NCBI RefSeq assembly: GCF_026712245.1
Contig: NZ_JAPPUY010000004.1
Span: 434,001 to 498,000, forward strand
Length of the DNA: 64,000 bases
Source of the DNA: Roseateles hydrophilus
GTDB taxonomy: Bacteria; Pseudomonadota; Gammaproteobacteria; Burkholderiales; Burkholderiaceae_C
Reading direction: 5' to 3'
Shown here: piece after piece, positions 19,093 through 26,871 of the stretch
Numbering within the stretch: the first letter of the stretch is position 1
How the letters are laid out: each line of letters starts with the position of its first letter
The notes under the pieces: generated by a model
What the model was told of the DNA's origin: nothing
Database searches by the model: none
The model's input: only the letters and a program-made list of their open reading frames with translations
Position numbers and translations under genes: made by a program

Positions 19093-19136
19093 GCCGGGCG
19101 TCCATTTCATGCGAATGACGCCTTTTTCCACTGCCG

Positions 19137-19186
19137 CCGAGTCGAGTCGCCAGCGCTGCTGAGTCAGCGCTGCCGACTCGGCTCGG
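19137..19186. terminator. Long hairpin between convergent genes
   Basis: The arms 19137-19158 and 19165-19186 pair along about 21 positions, with a single C/C mismatch and one G/T wobble around a 6-nt loop. The inner arm CAGCGCTG is itself palindromic. The hairpin overlaps the 3' end of the thioredoxin-like gene. There is no clean T-tract on either strand, so it may be a bidirectional terminator or an RNA-stabilising stem. Confidence 0.5.
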
Positions 19187-19532
19187 CCTTGTCGTCCAGG
19201 ATCTGCAGCATGCGTGCGCGGTCGAAGCCGATCACCGTCTGCCCGCGCACCAACAGCGTGGGCGTGCCGCGCCCGCCGCGGGCCACATAGTCCGCACGGC
19301 ACTGCGCATCGCGCTCCAGAAAGCACTCCTGGAACGGGATGCCCTCGCTCGTCATCCAGCGCCGCGCGGCAGTGCACCAGCCGCAGGTCTCGGACGAGAT
19401 CATGCGGATGTCGCCCGGCTGCACGTGCGCAGCCAGCTGGCGCGCATCCTGCGCAGACACATGACTGCGCCAGCCCCAGGAGGCGAGCGACGCGACGGCG
19501 ATGACCGCCAGCAGAGACCAGGGCAGCTTCAT
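19164..19532 (-). CDS. Membrane-anchored thioredoxin/glutaredoxin-like protein (CGWC)
   Basis: Protein of 122 residues with one N-terminal hydrophobic segment (signal anchor, about 4-22) and a thioredoxin-fold part facing the periplasm. The redox motif is SETCGWCTAARRW; a cis-Pro follows in GGRGTPTLLVRG. Two further cysteines lie in QECFLERDAQC. It resembles short glutaredoxin-like proteins of Burkholderiales. Probably a thiol oxidoreductase; no partner is encoded nearby. Its gene lies 21 bp after the PPK2 stop on the other side, in the same direction. Confidence 0.78.
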   Translation of the reverse strand: MKLPWSLLAVIAVASLASWGWRSHVSAQDARQLAAHVQPGDIRMISSETCGWCTAARRWMTSEGIPFQECFLERDAQCRADYVARGGRGTPTLLVRGQTVIGFDRARMLQILDDKAEPSRQR

Positions 19533-19553
19533 GCCCCGGATGTTAGGAGCTGC

Positions 19554-20513
19554 TCAATACACCTCGGGCACGATGAGCTCGGCCGGCACCGGGTGCCGGA
19601 TGTAGTCCTCGCGCCGCTCGCGCGCCGGCAGCTCGATGTCGGCATGCGGCACCTCCTGGTAGGGCATCTGGCTCAGCAGGTGGTGGATGCAGTTCAGCCG
19701 CGCGCGCTTCTTGTCGTCGGCGGGCACCACCCACCAGGGCGACTCGGGGATGTGCGTGCGCTCCAGCATCACCTCCTTGGCCTTGGTGTATTCCTCCCAG
19801 CGGCGGCGCGACTCCAGATCCATGGGGCTCAGCTTCCACTGCTTGAGCGGGTCATGGATGCGGCCCAGGAAGCGCACGCGCTGCTCGTCATCGCTGATGG
19901 AGAACCAGTACTTGATGAGCTGGATGCCCGAGCGCTGCAGCATGCGCTCGAACTCGGGGGCCGAGCGGAAGAACTCCTCGTACTGCTCGTCGGTGCAGAA
20001 GCCCATCACGCGCTCCACGCCGGCGCGGTTGTACCAACTGCGGTCGAACAGCACGATCTCGCCGGCCGCCGGCAGGTGCGACACATAGCGCTGGAAGTAC
20101 CACTGCGTGCGCTCGCGGTCGTTGGGCGCCGGCAGCGCGGCCACGCGGCACACGCGCGGGTTCAGCCGCTGCGTGATGCGCTTGATGACGCCGCCCTTGC
20201 CCGCCGCGTCGCGGCCCTCGAACAGGATGACCACCTTGTGGCCGGTGTGCTGCACCCAGTCCTGCAGCTTCACCAGTTCGCTCTGCAGCCGGAACAGCTC
20301 GCGGAAGTAGCGCTTGCGCTGCGCGGACACCTCGGGCGCTGCGTCGGCACCCGGGTCGCTGAAGTCGCGGTCCTCCAACTCCAGCTCGAGCTCTTCGTCG
20401 AAATCGTCCTGCAGATCGCGGTGAATGCTCTTTACCAGCTCGTCTTCGATGTGCCCCAAGTTCGGCTCCCGGCTGAAAGCCGGCAGCCTAGCGGCCGCGT
20501 GTGGCGCGGCCAT
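19554..20513 (-). CDS. ppk2: Polyphosphate kinase 2 family protein
   Basis: Protein of 319 residues of the P-loop PPK2 family, which transfers phosphate between polyphosphate and nucleotides. Walker A is FEGRDAAGKGG, the lid region contains RERTQWYFQRYVSHLP, and Walker B is VLFDRSWYNRAGVE. The N-terminal 60 residues are acidic and likely helical. Together with ppk1, ppx and sixA in the first 10 kb, the window carries both polyphosphate kinase families. Substrate class (ADP, GDP or AMP) cannot be told by eye. Confidence 0.92.
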   Translation of the reverse strand: MAAPHAAARLPAFSREPNLGHIEDELVKSIHRDLQDDFDEELELELEDRDFSDPGADAAPEVSAQRKRYFRELFRLQSELVKLQDWVQHTGHKVVILFEGRDAAGKGGVIKRITQRLNPRVCRVAALPAPNDRERTQWYFQRYVSHLPAAGEIVLFDRSWYNRAGVERVMGFCTDEQYEEFFRSAPEFERMLQRSGIQLIKYWFSISDDEQRVRFLGRIHDPLKQWKLSPMDLESRRRWEEYTKAKEVMLERTHIPESPWWVVPADDKKRARLNCIHHLLSQMPYQEVPHADIELPARERREDYIRHPVPAELIVPEVY

Positions 20514-20530
20514 GACAGCGCCGCCGCCTC

Positions 20531-20613
20531 AGAGCCTGTGCATGAATCCGGCGCGCCCGAGTGGCGGCGTTTGGGGCGGCCGAGCGGGTGTGCTGGACGG
20601 GTTCACAGGCTCT
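20531..20613. repeat. Imperfect inverted repeat flanking about 60 bp
   Basis: AGAGCCTGTG at 20531-20540 is repeated in inverted orientation as CACAGGCTCT at 20604-20613, and similarity extends inward (GAATCC against GAACCC). The right arm runs into the stop codon of the di-iron protein gene. The spaced arms and GC-rich centre look like a small mobile or MITE-like repeat, or a large hairpin between the PPK2 promoter and the neighbouring 3' end. No second copy was noticed in the window. Confidence 0.45.
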
Positions 20614-21392
20614 CAGCCCGGCACGCGGTAGTTCGCCGGCCCGAACAGGTCCACGCCGCATTCCAGCTGCTCCACCCAGGCGATGAACTCCTGCACCGCC
20701 GGGCCCACCATCGGCGCGCCGTGCTGCGGCGCGATCATCTGGATGTCCAGCTGCCGCACCATGGCCGCCCACAGCCGCAGCACCTTGTTGCTGACCATGT
20801 AGCGGCGGTGGAAGCCCTCCATGCGCGGGATGTGCGCGGCCAGCGACGTGACCGGCTGCTCCGGGTTCAGGCTCACGCCCAGCGACGCGCCCAGGTCGCC
20901 CGAGAACAGGATGCGGCTGACCGGGTCGTAGAACTGGAAGTTGCCCTCGGCGTGCAGGAAGTGCGCCGGCAGCGCCCACAGCTCGAAGCGGTCTGCCCCC
21001 GTGCCCAGCCGCAGGCGCTCGCCCGCGTCGGGCAGGCCCACGATGCGGCCGGCCGTCTTGCCCGGCTTGCAGAAGTGCGGCGCAAAGCGCTCCCAGATGC
21101 GCGAGATGTAGACCGGCGCCTCGGTCGCCGTCATCCAGCGGTCCAGCGAGGCAATGATGTCGGGGTCGGCATGCGAGGCCACGATCGCGGCCAGCTTGTG
21201 GGGCGCAAAGAAGGCCGACATGCCGAGGTAGAGCTCGTTGTAGGCAATGTTGCCGCCGGGGTCCAGGATGGCGCCGGTGTCCCCGTTGACGAGCAGGAAC
21301 TGGTTGGACTGCACCGCATCGCCGCCCTCGTCACCCAGCCGGGCAAACATGACGCAGACATGCCGGTCCTGGCGGAACAACTCGATGGACAT
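20613..21392 (-). CDS. Oxygen-binding di-iron protein, MBL fold (ODP)
   Basis: Protein of 259 residues with a metallo-beta-lactamase fold like the di-iron half of flavodiiron proteins but without a flavodoxin domain. Metal-ligand positions are seen in ASHADPDIIASL (HxDxD in place of the usual HxExD), PAHFLHAEGNFQFYDP and LFSGDLGAS. ODP proteins bind O2 and serve as sensors in chemotaxis and redox control. ATG 21392 (MSIELFRQD) is used; an earlier in-frame start at 21443 would run into the FNR-site region. An FNR-type box lies 64 bp upstream, which fits an oxygen-related role. Confidence 0.83.
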   Translation of the reverse strand: MSIELFRQDRHVCVMFARLGDEGGDAVQSNQFLLVNGDTGAILDPGGNIAYNELYLGMSAFFAPHKLAAIVASHADPDIIASLDRWMTATEAPVYISRIWERFAPHFCKPGKTAGRIVGLPDAGERLRLGTGADRFELWALPAHFLHAEGNFQFYDPVSRILFSGDLGASLGVSLNPEQPVTSLAAHIPRMEGFHRRYMVSNKVLRLWAAMVRQLDIQMIAPQHGAPMVGPAVQEFIAWVEQLECGVDLFGPANYRVPG

Positions 21393-21455
21393 CCTGGCGA
21401 CCCGGTGAGTGATGGTGGTGGCTGCGCAGGCTAACCGCGCCACACGTGGTGCGTC

Positions 21456-21469
21456 TTGAGCAAGATCAA
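21456..21469. promoter_or_regulatory. Candidate FNR/ANR box
   Basis: TTGAG, CAAG, ATCAA matches the consensus TTGAT-N4-ATCAA at 9 of 10 positions. It sits in the 140-bp divergent region between the oxygen-binding di-iron protein gene (minus) and the UPF1-like helicase gene (plus). A class II geometry is possible on the plus strand: the box centre is about 41.5 nt before 21504, with TTTACA at 21492-21497 as a -10 candidate. On the minus strand the -10 is weaker. Confidence 0.55.
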
Positions 21470-21532
21470 GGTCGGCCGGATGCTGTATGCATTTACAGTT
21501 TCACCCTCCCTGTTTTCGACCAGCCAGATGCC

Positions 21533-23560
21533 ATGAGCCTCGCCGACATCCGCGCGGCCTTGACCGCCGAGCTCTCGGCCACACCCGAGTACTACGACTT
21601 CAAGGTGCTGCACGCCGAGCGTGACGGCACGCTGTGGCGCGTCACGCTGGAGCCGGGCTATGTGTTCGCCGAAGGCCAGCGGCCCGGCGCCGCCTCCGCC
21701 CAGGCGCTGCTGGACGACAGCCTGGACGGCGCCGCTGCCTGGTGGGGCAGCCCGGCCAAGGGCGGCGCCAGCGTGCTGGCCGTCGTCGTGGAGGACGACC
21801 AGCTCGTGCTGCAGAACGCCAGCAGCCCACCGCCGCCGGCCGGCCACCTGATCCGGCTCTACCCCACGCGCTTCCTGAACGCCGTGGCCGATGCCTGGTG
21901 GGACACGCCGTGGGCCGAGGCCGCGCTGGCCTGCCTGCCGGATCTCTCGGCCCCCCGCCCGCTGCGCGGCGGCACGCCGCTGACCGGCGAGCCCTTCCGC
22001 TGGCTGCGGCCGGCGCAACGCGCCGCGCTGGCGCTCACCGGCTTCAGCAGCGCCTTCCTGTGGGGGCCGCCCGGCACCGGCAAGACGACCACGCTGGGCG
22101 TGCTGCTGGCCGAGTACCTGGACCGCCACCCCACGGCGCGTGTGCTGCTGCTGTCCACCACCAACCAGGCCGTGGACCTGGCCACGCTGGCCGTCGACAA
22201 GGCGCTACAAAAGGGCCGGCGCGAGCCCCTGCGCGCCGCCGTGCAGCGCCTGGGCACGCGCTTCGACGCCGCCGCCTACGACGGCCGCGAGCACCTCATC
22301 CCCACGCAGGACCGCGAGCTCATCGCCCGCCTCGCCCGCGCCGAAGCCGCCCGACCGCCCAGCCGCGACGCGCACGCGCTGAAGGCCTGGGCCGACCGCG
22401 TGAGCGACCTGCGCGACGAGCTGCGCGCCTCGTCGCTGAAGGTGCTGCAGCGCTGCCGCCTGGCCAGCATGACGACCACGCGCGCGGCCTTCACGCTGAA
22501 GACCCTGCGCGAACTGGCCCCCGACGGCGAGCCGCCCTTCGACCTGCTGGTGTTCGACGAAGCCAGCCAGGTGAGCCTGGCCCACACGCTGGCGCTGATG
22601 CCGCTGGGCCGCGCGCGGCTGTTCGCGGGCGACCCGCAGCAGCTCTCGCCCGTACAACGCAGCGAGGATCGGCTGGCCCGCCGCTGGCTGGGCCGCTCTG
22701 CCTTCGCTGAGATGCCGCGAGGCACCGGCGCGCAAGCCGCGTCGGTCGCGCTGCTGGACGAGCAATCGCGCATGGCGCCGCCCATCGGTGAGCTCGTCAG
22801 CCAGCTGTTCTACGACGGCCTGCTGCGCGTGGCGGACGACGCCGATCGCTCGCCCGACTGGCTGGCCGCCCGGCAGCGCACGCTGGGCGACATCCCGGCC
22901 GACGCGCATGTGCACGTGCACCGCCTCAAGACCGACGGCGGCTGGGTGGCCGCCGAGCGCGGGCCGGTGCGGCGCGAATCGGCCGAGGCCATCGCCGAGC
23001 TGCTGACTCAGGCACTGGCCAGCGGCCAGTGGCAGGCCGAGGAGGTCATCGTGCTGACGCCCTTCCGTGCCCAGCGCGCGCTGATCCGCCAGCGGCTGCG
23101 CGCGCGCGGGCTGCCGGAGCAGCTGCGCGTCAGCACCGTGCACCGGGCGCAGGGCAGCGAGGCGCCGGTGGTGCTGTTCGACCCCGCCGACGGCGCCCAG
23201 CCCTTTCTGCACGGCGAGGAAGCGCAGCGCCTGCTCAACGTGGGCCTGAGCCGCGCGCAGGCCAAGCTGGTGCTGTTCGTGTCGCCAGCCGATGCGGCCA
23301 GCCCGCTGCTGGCGCCGCTGATGCAGCGGCTGCGGCTGGCGGGCGACACGCGCGCGGCCACGCCCCTGCTGGAGTTGGCCGCGCGGCCGGACTTCCCGGC
23401 CAACACCGTCGGCCAGCGCGTGCGCGCCGGGCGGCACGAGGGCGAGGTCGCGCGCCTCAGTGCAGACGGGCAAGCGTTCTGGCTCGTCAACGCGCGCACC
23501 GGCGCCGAACAGCTCATCGACGCGGCGTTCTGGCGAAGGCGGGCGCAGGGTGTCGGTTGA
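21533..23560 (+). CDS. UPF1/Dna2-like superfamily 1 helicase (AAA_11/AAA_12)
   Basis: Protein of 675 residues. An N-terminal domain of about 170 residues precedes the helicase core: Walker A GPPGTGKTTT, Walker B LLVFDEASQV, motif III GDPQQLSPV, motif IV LLDEQSRM, motif V VSTVHRAQGSE and motif VI LNVGLSRAQAKL. All motifs are intact. Such enzymes unwind DNA or RNA 5'-to-3'. ATG 21533 (MSLADIRAAL) is preferred to the upstream in-frame starts near 21446. It is the last high-GC gene before the low-GC island. Confidence 0.88.
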   Translation: MSLADIRAALTAELSATPEYYDFKVLHAERDGTLWRVTLEPGYVFAEGQRPGAASAQALLDDSLDGAAAWWGSPAKGGASVLAVVVEDDQLVLQNASSPPPPAGHLIRLYPTRFLNAVADAWWDTPWAEAALACLPDLSAPRPLRGGTPLTGEPFRWLRPAQRAALALTGFSSAFLWGPPGTGKTTTLGVLLAEYLDRHPTARVLLLSTTNQAVDLATLAVDKALQKGRREPLRAAVQRLGTRFDAAAYDGREHLIPTQDRELIARLARAEAARPPSRDAHALKAWADRVSDLRDELRASSLKVLQRCRLASMTTTRAAFTLKTLRELAPDGEPPFDLLVFDEASQVSLAHTLALMPLGRARLFAGDPQQLSPVQRSEDRLARRWLGRSAFAEMPRGTGAQAASVALLDEQSRMAPPIGELVSQLFYDGLLRVADDADRSPDWLAARQRTLGDIPADAHVHVHRLKTDGGWVAAERGPVRRESAEAIAELLTQALASGQWQAEEVIVLTPFRAQRALIRQRLRARGLPEQLRVSTVHRAQGSEAPVVLFDPADGAQPFLHGEEAQRLLNVGLSRAQAKLVLFVSPADAASPLLAPLMQRLRLAGDTRAATPLLELAARPDFPANTVGQRVRAGRHEGEVARLSADGQAFWLVNARTGAEQLIDAAFWRRRAQGVG

Positions 23561-24177
23561 AGGTGTGGGGTGATGCGGCGGCTGGCTGAGGGGATCAGCT
23601 GCAGCCGATATGCGCGCTGCTTGCTGTCGACATTTTCTGGATGGCGGCTGTGCAGCGGTTGCTGACGGTCGCGGTTTGCCTCCGTACGGCAGCAATGTGC
23701 CCAAAGCCGAAATTGATCGGGTGGCAGCGGGAGGGTGACTGCTGTCGCTCGCTGGAGACCCACTCGGTCGCTCCTATCGACTCATCGCGGACATCAGTTA
23801 ACTAAGGCGAGTTGCTGGCAGGAAGCCGCCATCCGGACCGATGCTCACCATAGGCGAACGTGAGCTGTCACGTGGATCGTCCTCCGGTGAATAGCTTTTC
23901 GATCGATCTTGCTGTGGTCACTAGGCTGTCCACGCGACATACGGCGAAGCCGACGTTACCAATCAACTGCTCGCCCCGTTGCAGATATGACGTCGAGGCG
24001 TTAAATCCAGAGAGCGTGCGGTTAGCACAAGACTCCATGCATTGGCATCAGGAGCATTCCGACGCAGCTTTGGATGACCGCGCCGGACTCATTTGTCTGG
24101 CGCAGGTCCCATAGCATTTCGGAACTAGGCCGCAGGCTAGCTGACGGTCACCAACCCGCAGAGGTCCAGGGAGATGA
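23561..24177. other. Gene-poor left border of the peptide island
   Basis: No convincing coding region in 617 bp. The base composition drops here from the very GC-rich chromosomal level. The first part (about 23600-23770) gives short, stop-interrupted readings with a Cys/Arg-rich look that resembles dispersed intergenic repeats of Burkholderiales. An open frame at 23860-24114 has no ribosome site or recognisable protein. The promoter for the island operon should lie in the last 150 bp, but I see no strong -35/-10 pair. Confidence 0.55.
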
Positions 24178-25494
24178 ATGTCAACGTCCGACGCAAAGCG
24201 TGCCGCAGTGCCGCTATTCCGACCTGAGGTTGGAGAAGCCCAGCAAGCCCAATGGCTGGGCAGCATCCGAGTCGGTCGTCCGTTGAGCTTCAGTCTCGCA
24301 ACAGGCGCTGCGTTTGCGATGGCAGCTCTTCTATTCGCCTTCGCCTTCTGGGGAACATTCAGCCGCAAGGCCACCGTTCGAGGTCTCCTACTTCCCACCG
24401 GTGGCCTGATCACCATCAAAACGCCGCAGGCTGGTGTTATCGCGGAAGTTTTGGTTAACGAGGGTGACCTCGTTAGCGCCGGACAGCCGCTGCTGCGGGT
24501 CAGGAGTCAGCGCATCACTGCTGCTGGAGATCTCGGTGTCTTGAACGACCACGCACTTCGCAGCAGACGTGCCAGTATTGACTCGGAGCGAAGGCTTACT
24601 GAACAGAGCTTGCTGCAGCGCAGGGAAAGTCTCCAACAGCGAATGCAAAGCCTCCAGGCGGAGGAACGCCAAGCACTCTCCGAGTTGGAGACTCATCAGT
24701 TGCGCTTGCAACTTGCCAGGAAGACCGTAGAACGTCAGCAGCAGCTTGCCAACGACGGATTCGTGGCAGCAGCGCAGGTCCAGTCGAGACAAGAGGAACT
24801 GCTTGATATTGAGCTTCGTGTGCGCAACGCAGAGCGGAATCTTCAAGCGCTCACGCGAGACCGCCAAGGAGTGAACGCGGATCTGCAGGCGCTCGTGATG
24901 CAAATCAGGGCCAACCTGGAGCAGCTCGATCGCACTCGCGCCGCTTTGGATCAAGAAGCAGTTGAGGCCGACGGCCGCAATGGCCTCACCGTCACCGCGA
25001 CGAAGGACGGTCACGTCAGTGCCATCACCCTGGAAGTTGGTCAGAGCGTCCAGCCCGGCCAGACGCTGCTGAGCCTTGTCCCAAAGTCCGCCGCTGATCC
25101 AGCGAGCCGCGATGTCTCTGAACTGCAGGCGCAGCTTTTTGCACCGAGTCGAACGTCGGCCTTCGTACGAACGGGGCAGAAAGTGTGGCTGCGCTACGCG
25201 GGATTCCCCTATCAGAAGTTCGGCATGGCGAGTGGCGAAGTGATCGAAGTAAGTAGGAGTCCGATCGCCGCGTCAGATCTTCCTGCTGGTCAGGCCCTAT
25301 CCACAGAAGCTGCTGAAGCTTTATATCGAATCACCGTCCGGTTGTCGTCACAGACAGTGATGGCGTATGGACAAGCTATCCCGCTGACGACGGGAATGCG
25401 TCTTGACGCTGACATCCTGCAAGAACAGCGGCGGATCTGGGAATGGCTGTTGGAACCTGTGCTGTCCATCGCCAAGTCCGGTATCGGCCGATAA
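24178..25494 (+). CDS. HlyD family secretion adaptor (periplasmic adaptor of peptide exporter)
   Basis: Protein of 438 residues. An N-terminal cytoplasmic stretch is followed by one transmembrane segment (about 42-62), a biotinyl-lipoyl-like half (TPQAGVIAEVLVNEGDLVSAGQPLL), a long coiled-coil region (about 120-260, rich in Gln/Glu/Leu/Arg), the second lipoyl half (TKDGHVSAITLEVGQSVQPGQ) and a beta-barrel domain. GGGAG just before the ATG serves as ribosome site. It should link the C39 ABC transporter at 27933 to an outer-membrane TolC-like channel, which is not encoded in the window. First gene of the island operon. Confidence 0.92.
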   Translation: MSTSDAKRAAVPLFRPEVGEAQQAQWLGSIRVGRPLSFSLATGAAFAMAALLFAFAFWGTFSRKATVRGLLLPTGGLITIKTPQAGVIAEVLVNEGDLVSAGQPLLRVRSQRITAAGDLGVLNDHALRSRRASIDSERRLTEQSLLQRRESLQQRMQSLQAEERQALSELETHQLRLQLARKTVERQQQLANDGFVAAAQVQSRQEELLDIELRVRNAERNLQALTRDRQGVNADLQALVMQIRANLEQLDRTRAALDQEAVEADGRNGLTVTATKDGHVSAITLEVGQSVQPGQTLLSLVPKSAADPASRDVSELQAQLFAPSRTSAFVRTGQKVWLRYAGFPYQKFGMASGEVIEVSRSPIAASDLPAGQALSTEAAEALYRITVRLSSQTVMAYGQAIPLTTGMRLDADILQEQRRIWEWLLEPVLSIAKSGIGR

Positions 25495-25568
25495 CTCGAA
25501 ATAAAAGAACTCCGCGATTGCCGCCGGCGGACTGAAATAAACGGCGGTGTTTCTCAAATGGAAGAACC

Positions 25569-25751
25569 ATGAACGATCAATCGATGCACTCGAGCGCTGG
25601 TACTAATCAACTGCTGCACCGCAGCGTCGCCGTTGAACTGACGCTTGAGCAACTGGATGACATCGCGGGTGCGCAGACCACTCGCTATTACATGACGGGC
25701 TGCGACGGCTGCGGCGGTTGCGATGCTGACTACGGACGCGACAACGACTGA
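25569..25751 (+). CDS. Precursor peptide of a putative graspetide (ribosomal peptide)
   Basis: Peptide of 60 residues. GGAAG lies just before the ATG. The leader ends in ELTLEQLDDIAGA: Leu at -12 and -7, Ile at -4, Gly-Ala at -2/-1, the double-glycine-type signal cut by C39 peptidases. Predicted core is residues 36-60: Thr37, Thr38 and Thr43 first, then Cys45, Cys48 and Cys51 in CxxCxxC spacing, and five Asp (46, 52, 54, 58, 60). Hydroxyl donors before carboxyl acceptors is the order expected for ATP-grasp ester or amide macrocycles. It lies between the adaptor and ligase genes. No PFFARFL-type microviridin leader motif is present. Confidence 0.85.
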   Translation: MNDQSMHSSAGTNQLLHRSVAVELTLEQLDDIAGAQTTRYYMTGCDGCGGCDADYGRDND

Positions 25752-25772
25752 GGCCTGCCGTTGACATGACTT

Positions 25773-25792
25773 GAGCCCACCTCGGTGGGTTC
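25773..25792 (+). promoter_or_regulatory. Hairpin between precursor and ligase genes (attenuator candidate)
   Basis: GAGCCCAC and GTGGGTTC pair over 8 bp (one G/T wobble) around a CTCG tetraloop, followed by a weak T-rich stretch (TTCATTC). Position, 22 nt after the precursor stop, fits a partial terminator that keeps precursor transcript more abundant than ligase transcript, as is common in ribosomal peptide operons. It also argues against the TTG start at 25771 for the ligase. Confidence 0.5.
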
Positions 25793-25812
25793 ATTCAAAG
25801 GTGGTTGAGAAG

Positions 25813-26862
25813 ATGAGCATCCTGATCGTTTCAGAGAGCAGTGACATTCACGCCAACGTGGTCCAACATGCATTGACCACGCATGGGATTTCGACGACAA
25901 GACTCGCCAGCGACCGGCTCCCCCGGGAGCAAACGCTCAGCCATCTCTTTATTGACGGCGACGAGCTTTCGCGGGTCAATGGACAAGAGGCATCCAACTT
26001 TGAAACAGTGTGGCTCCGTCGACGGGGCCAGCCGAAGAATTTCGAGGACTGCCTAGATAGCGTCGATGAGCAAATCTCGAAGCAGGAGGTTGGGGAATTC
26101 TGGAAGCATTGCCAGTTTGCGCTCGCGCCAGGTGCGCGGCAGATAAATCGCTTATCCGCCAAATTAAGAGCGCAAAGCAAAATTTATCAGTTGAGGGTGG
26201 CGCAACATGTTGGCCTAAAAATTCCAAAAACAATCATCAGCAATGACGCTGCTGAAGTGATTCGCTTCGCTCAACAACTTGGAACCTTGGCATTCAAGTC
26301 ATTTTCTCCCGTTCACTGGGACGCGCCATCTGGAAAAATCAACACTTCGACCAACGCTTTATTTACCACCAAAGTATCTTGTGCTCAGGTAATGGATCAT
26401 TCCGCCTCCATTTCGCGCGCACCGGCAATTTTCCAGGAACTCGTCCCGGCCGCAAGAGAGTACAGGGTTACAGTGTTCGGCAATCAATGTATAACAGCCA
26501 CAGTTGAGTCGACACACCAGTATTCATCTCTTAGCGATTGGCGCGCTGGCCCCCACTCATCATTGAAAGTGACGCCAAGTGACATTCCTGAAGCACTGAA
26601 AATCTTACTTTTCAAATTCATGGATGTCGCGGAGCTTGGATTTGGCACTTTCGACATCCTCGAAACTGGGGATCGGGAATATGTTTTCCTCGAAGTGAAT
26701 GAAGCGGGGCAGTTCCTTTGGATCGAAGACCGAAATCCAGATATTCAAATACTGAAACCGTTCTGCGATTACTTGGTGGGAAACTCCGCATGGTCAGGTC
26801 CCCTTGCGCTCGCCGAAGTTGCAAAAACAGTACGGCCCAGCCGCACCTCGCAACACGCTTAG
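25813..26862 (+). CDS. MvdD-like ATP-grasp peptide ligase (graspetide synthetase)
   Basis: Protein of 349 residues. The N-terminal pre-ATP-grasp part has TVWLRRRGQP, matching the vWyRR motif of the family. The ATP-grasp core shows the Lys of LAFKSFSPV, then IFQELVPAAREYRVTVFG and the metal-binding VFLEVNEAGQFLWIEDR near the C-terminus. Microviridin and plesiocin ligases (MvdC/MvdD, PsnB) use ATP to join Ser/Thr or Lys side chains to Asp/Glu side chains of the precursor. ATG 25813 (MSILIVSES) is chosen over TTG 25771, whose extra codons encode the hairpin. G+C is about 48-50% in places, well below the chromosome. Confidence 0.88.
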   Translation: MSILIVSESSDIHANVVQHALTTHGISTTRLASDRLPREQTLSHLFIDGDELSRVNGQEASNFETVWLRRRGQPKNFEDCLDSVDEQISKQEVGEFWKHCQFALAPGARQINRLSAKLRAQSKIYQLRVAQHVGLKIPKTIISNDAAEVIRFAQQLGTLAFKSFSPVHWDAPSGKINTSTNALFTTKVSCAQVMDHSASISRAPAIFQELVPAAREYRVTVFGNQCITATVESTHQYSSLSDWRAGPHSSLKVTPSDIPEALKILLFKFMDVAELGFGTFDILETGDREYVFLEVNEAGQFLWIEDRNPDIQILKPFCDYLVGNSAWSGPLALAEVAKTVRPSRTSQHA

Positions 26863-26871
26863 GAGACCCCG

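Noticed and set aside
23860..24114. 84-codon open frame before the adaptor gene
   Set aside because: No ribosome site, no leader or core-like features, and composition like non-coding border sequence.
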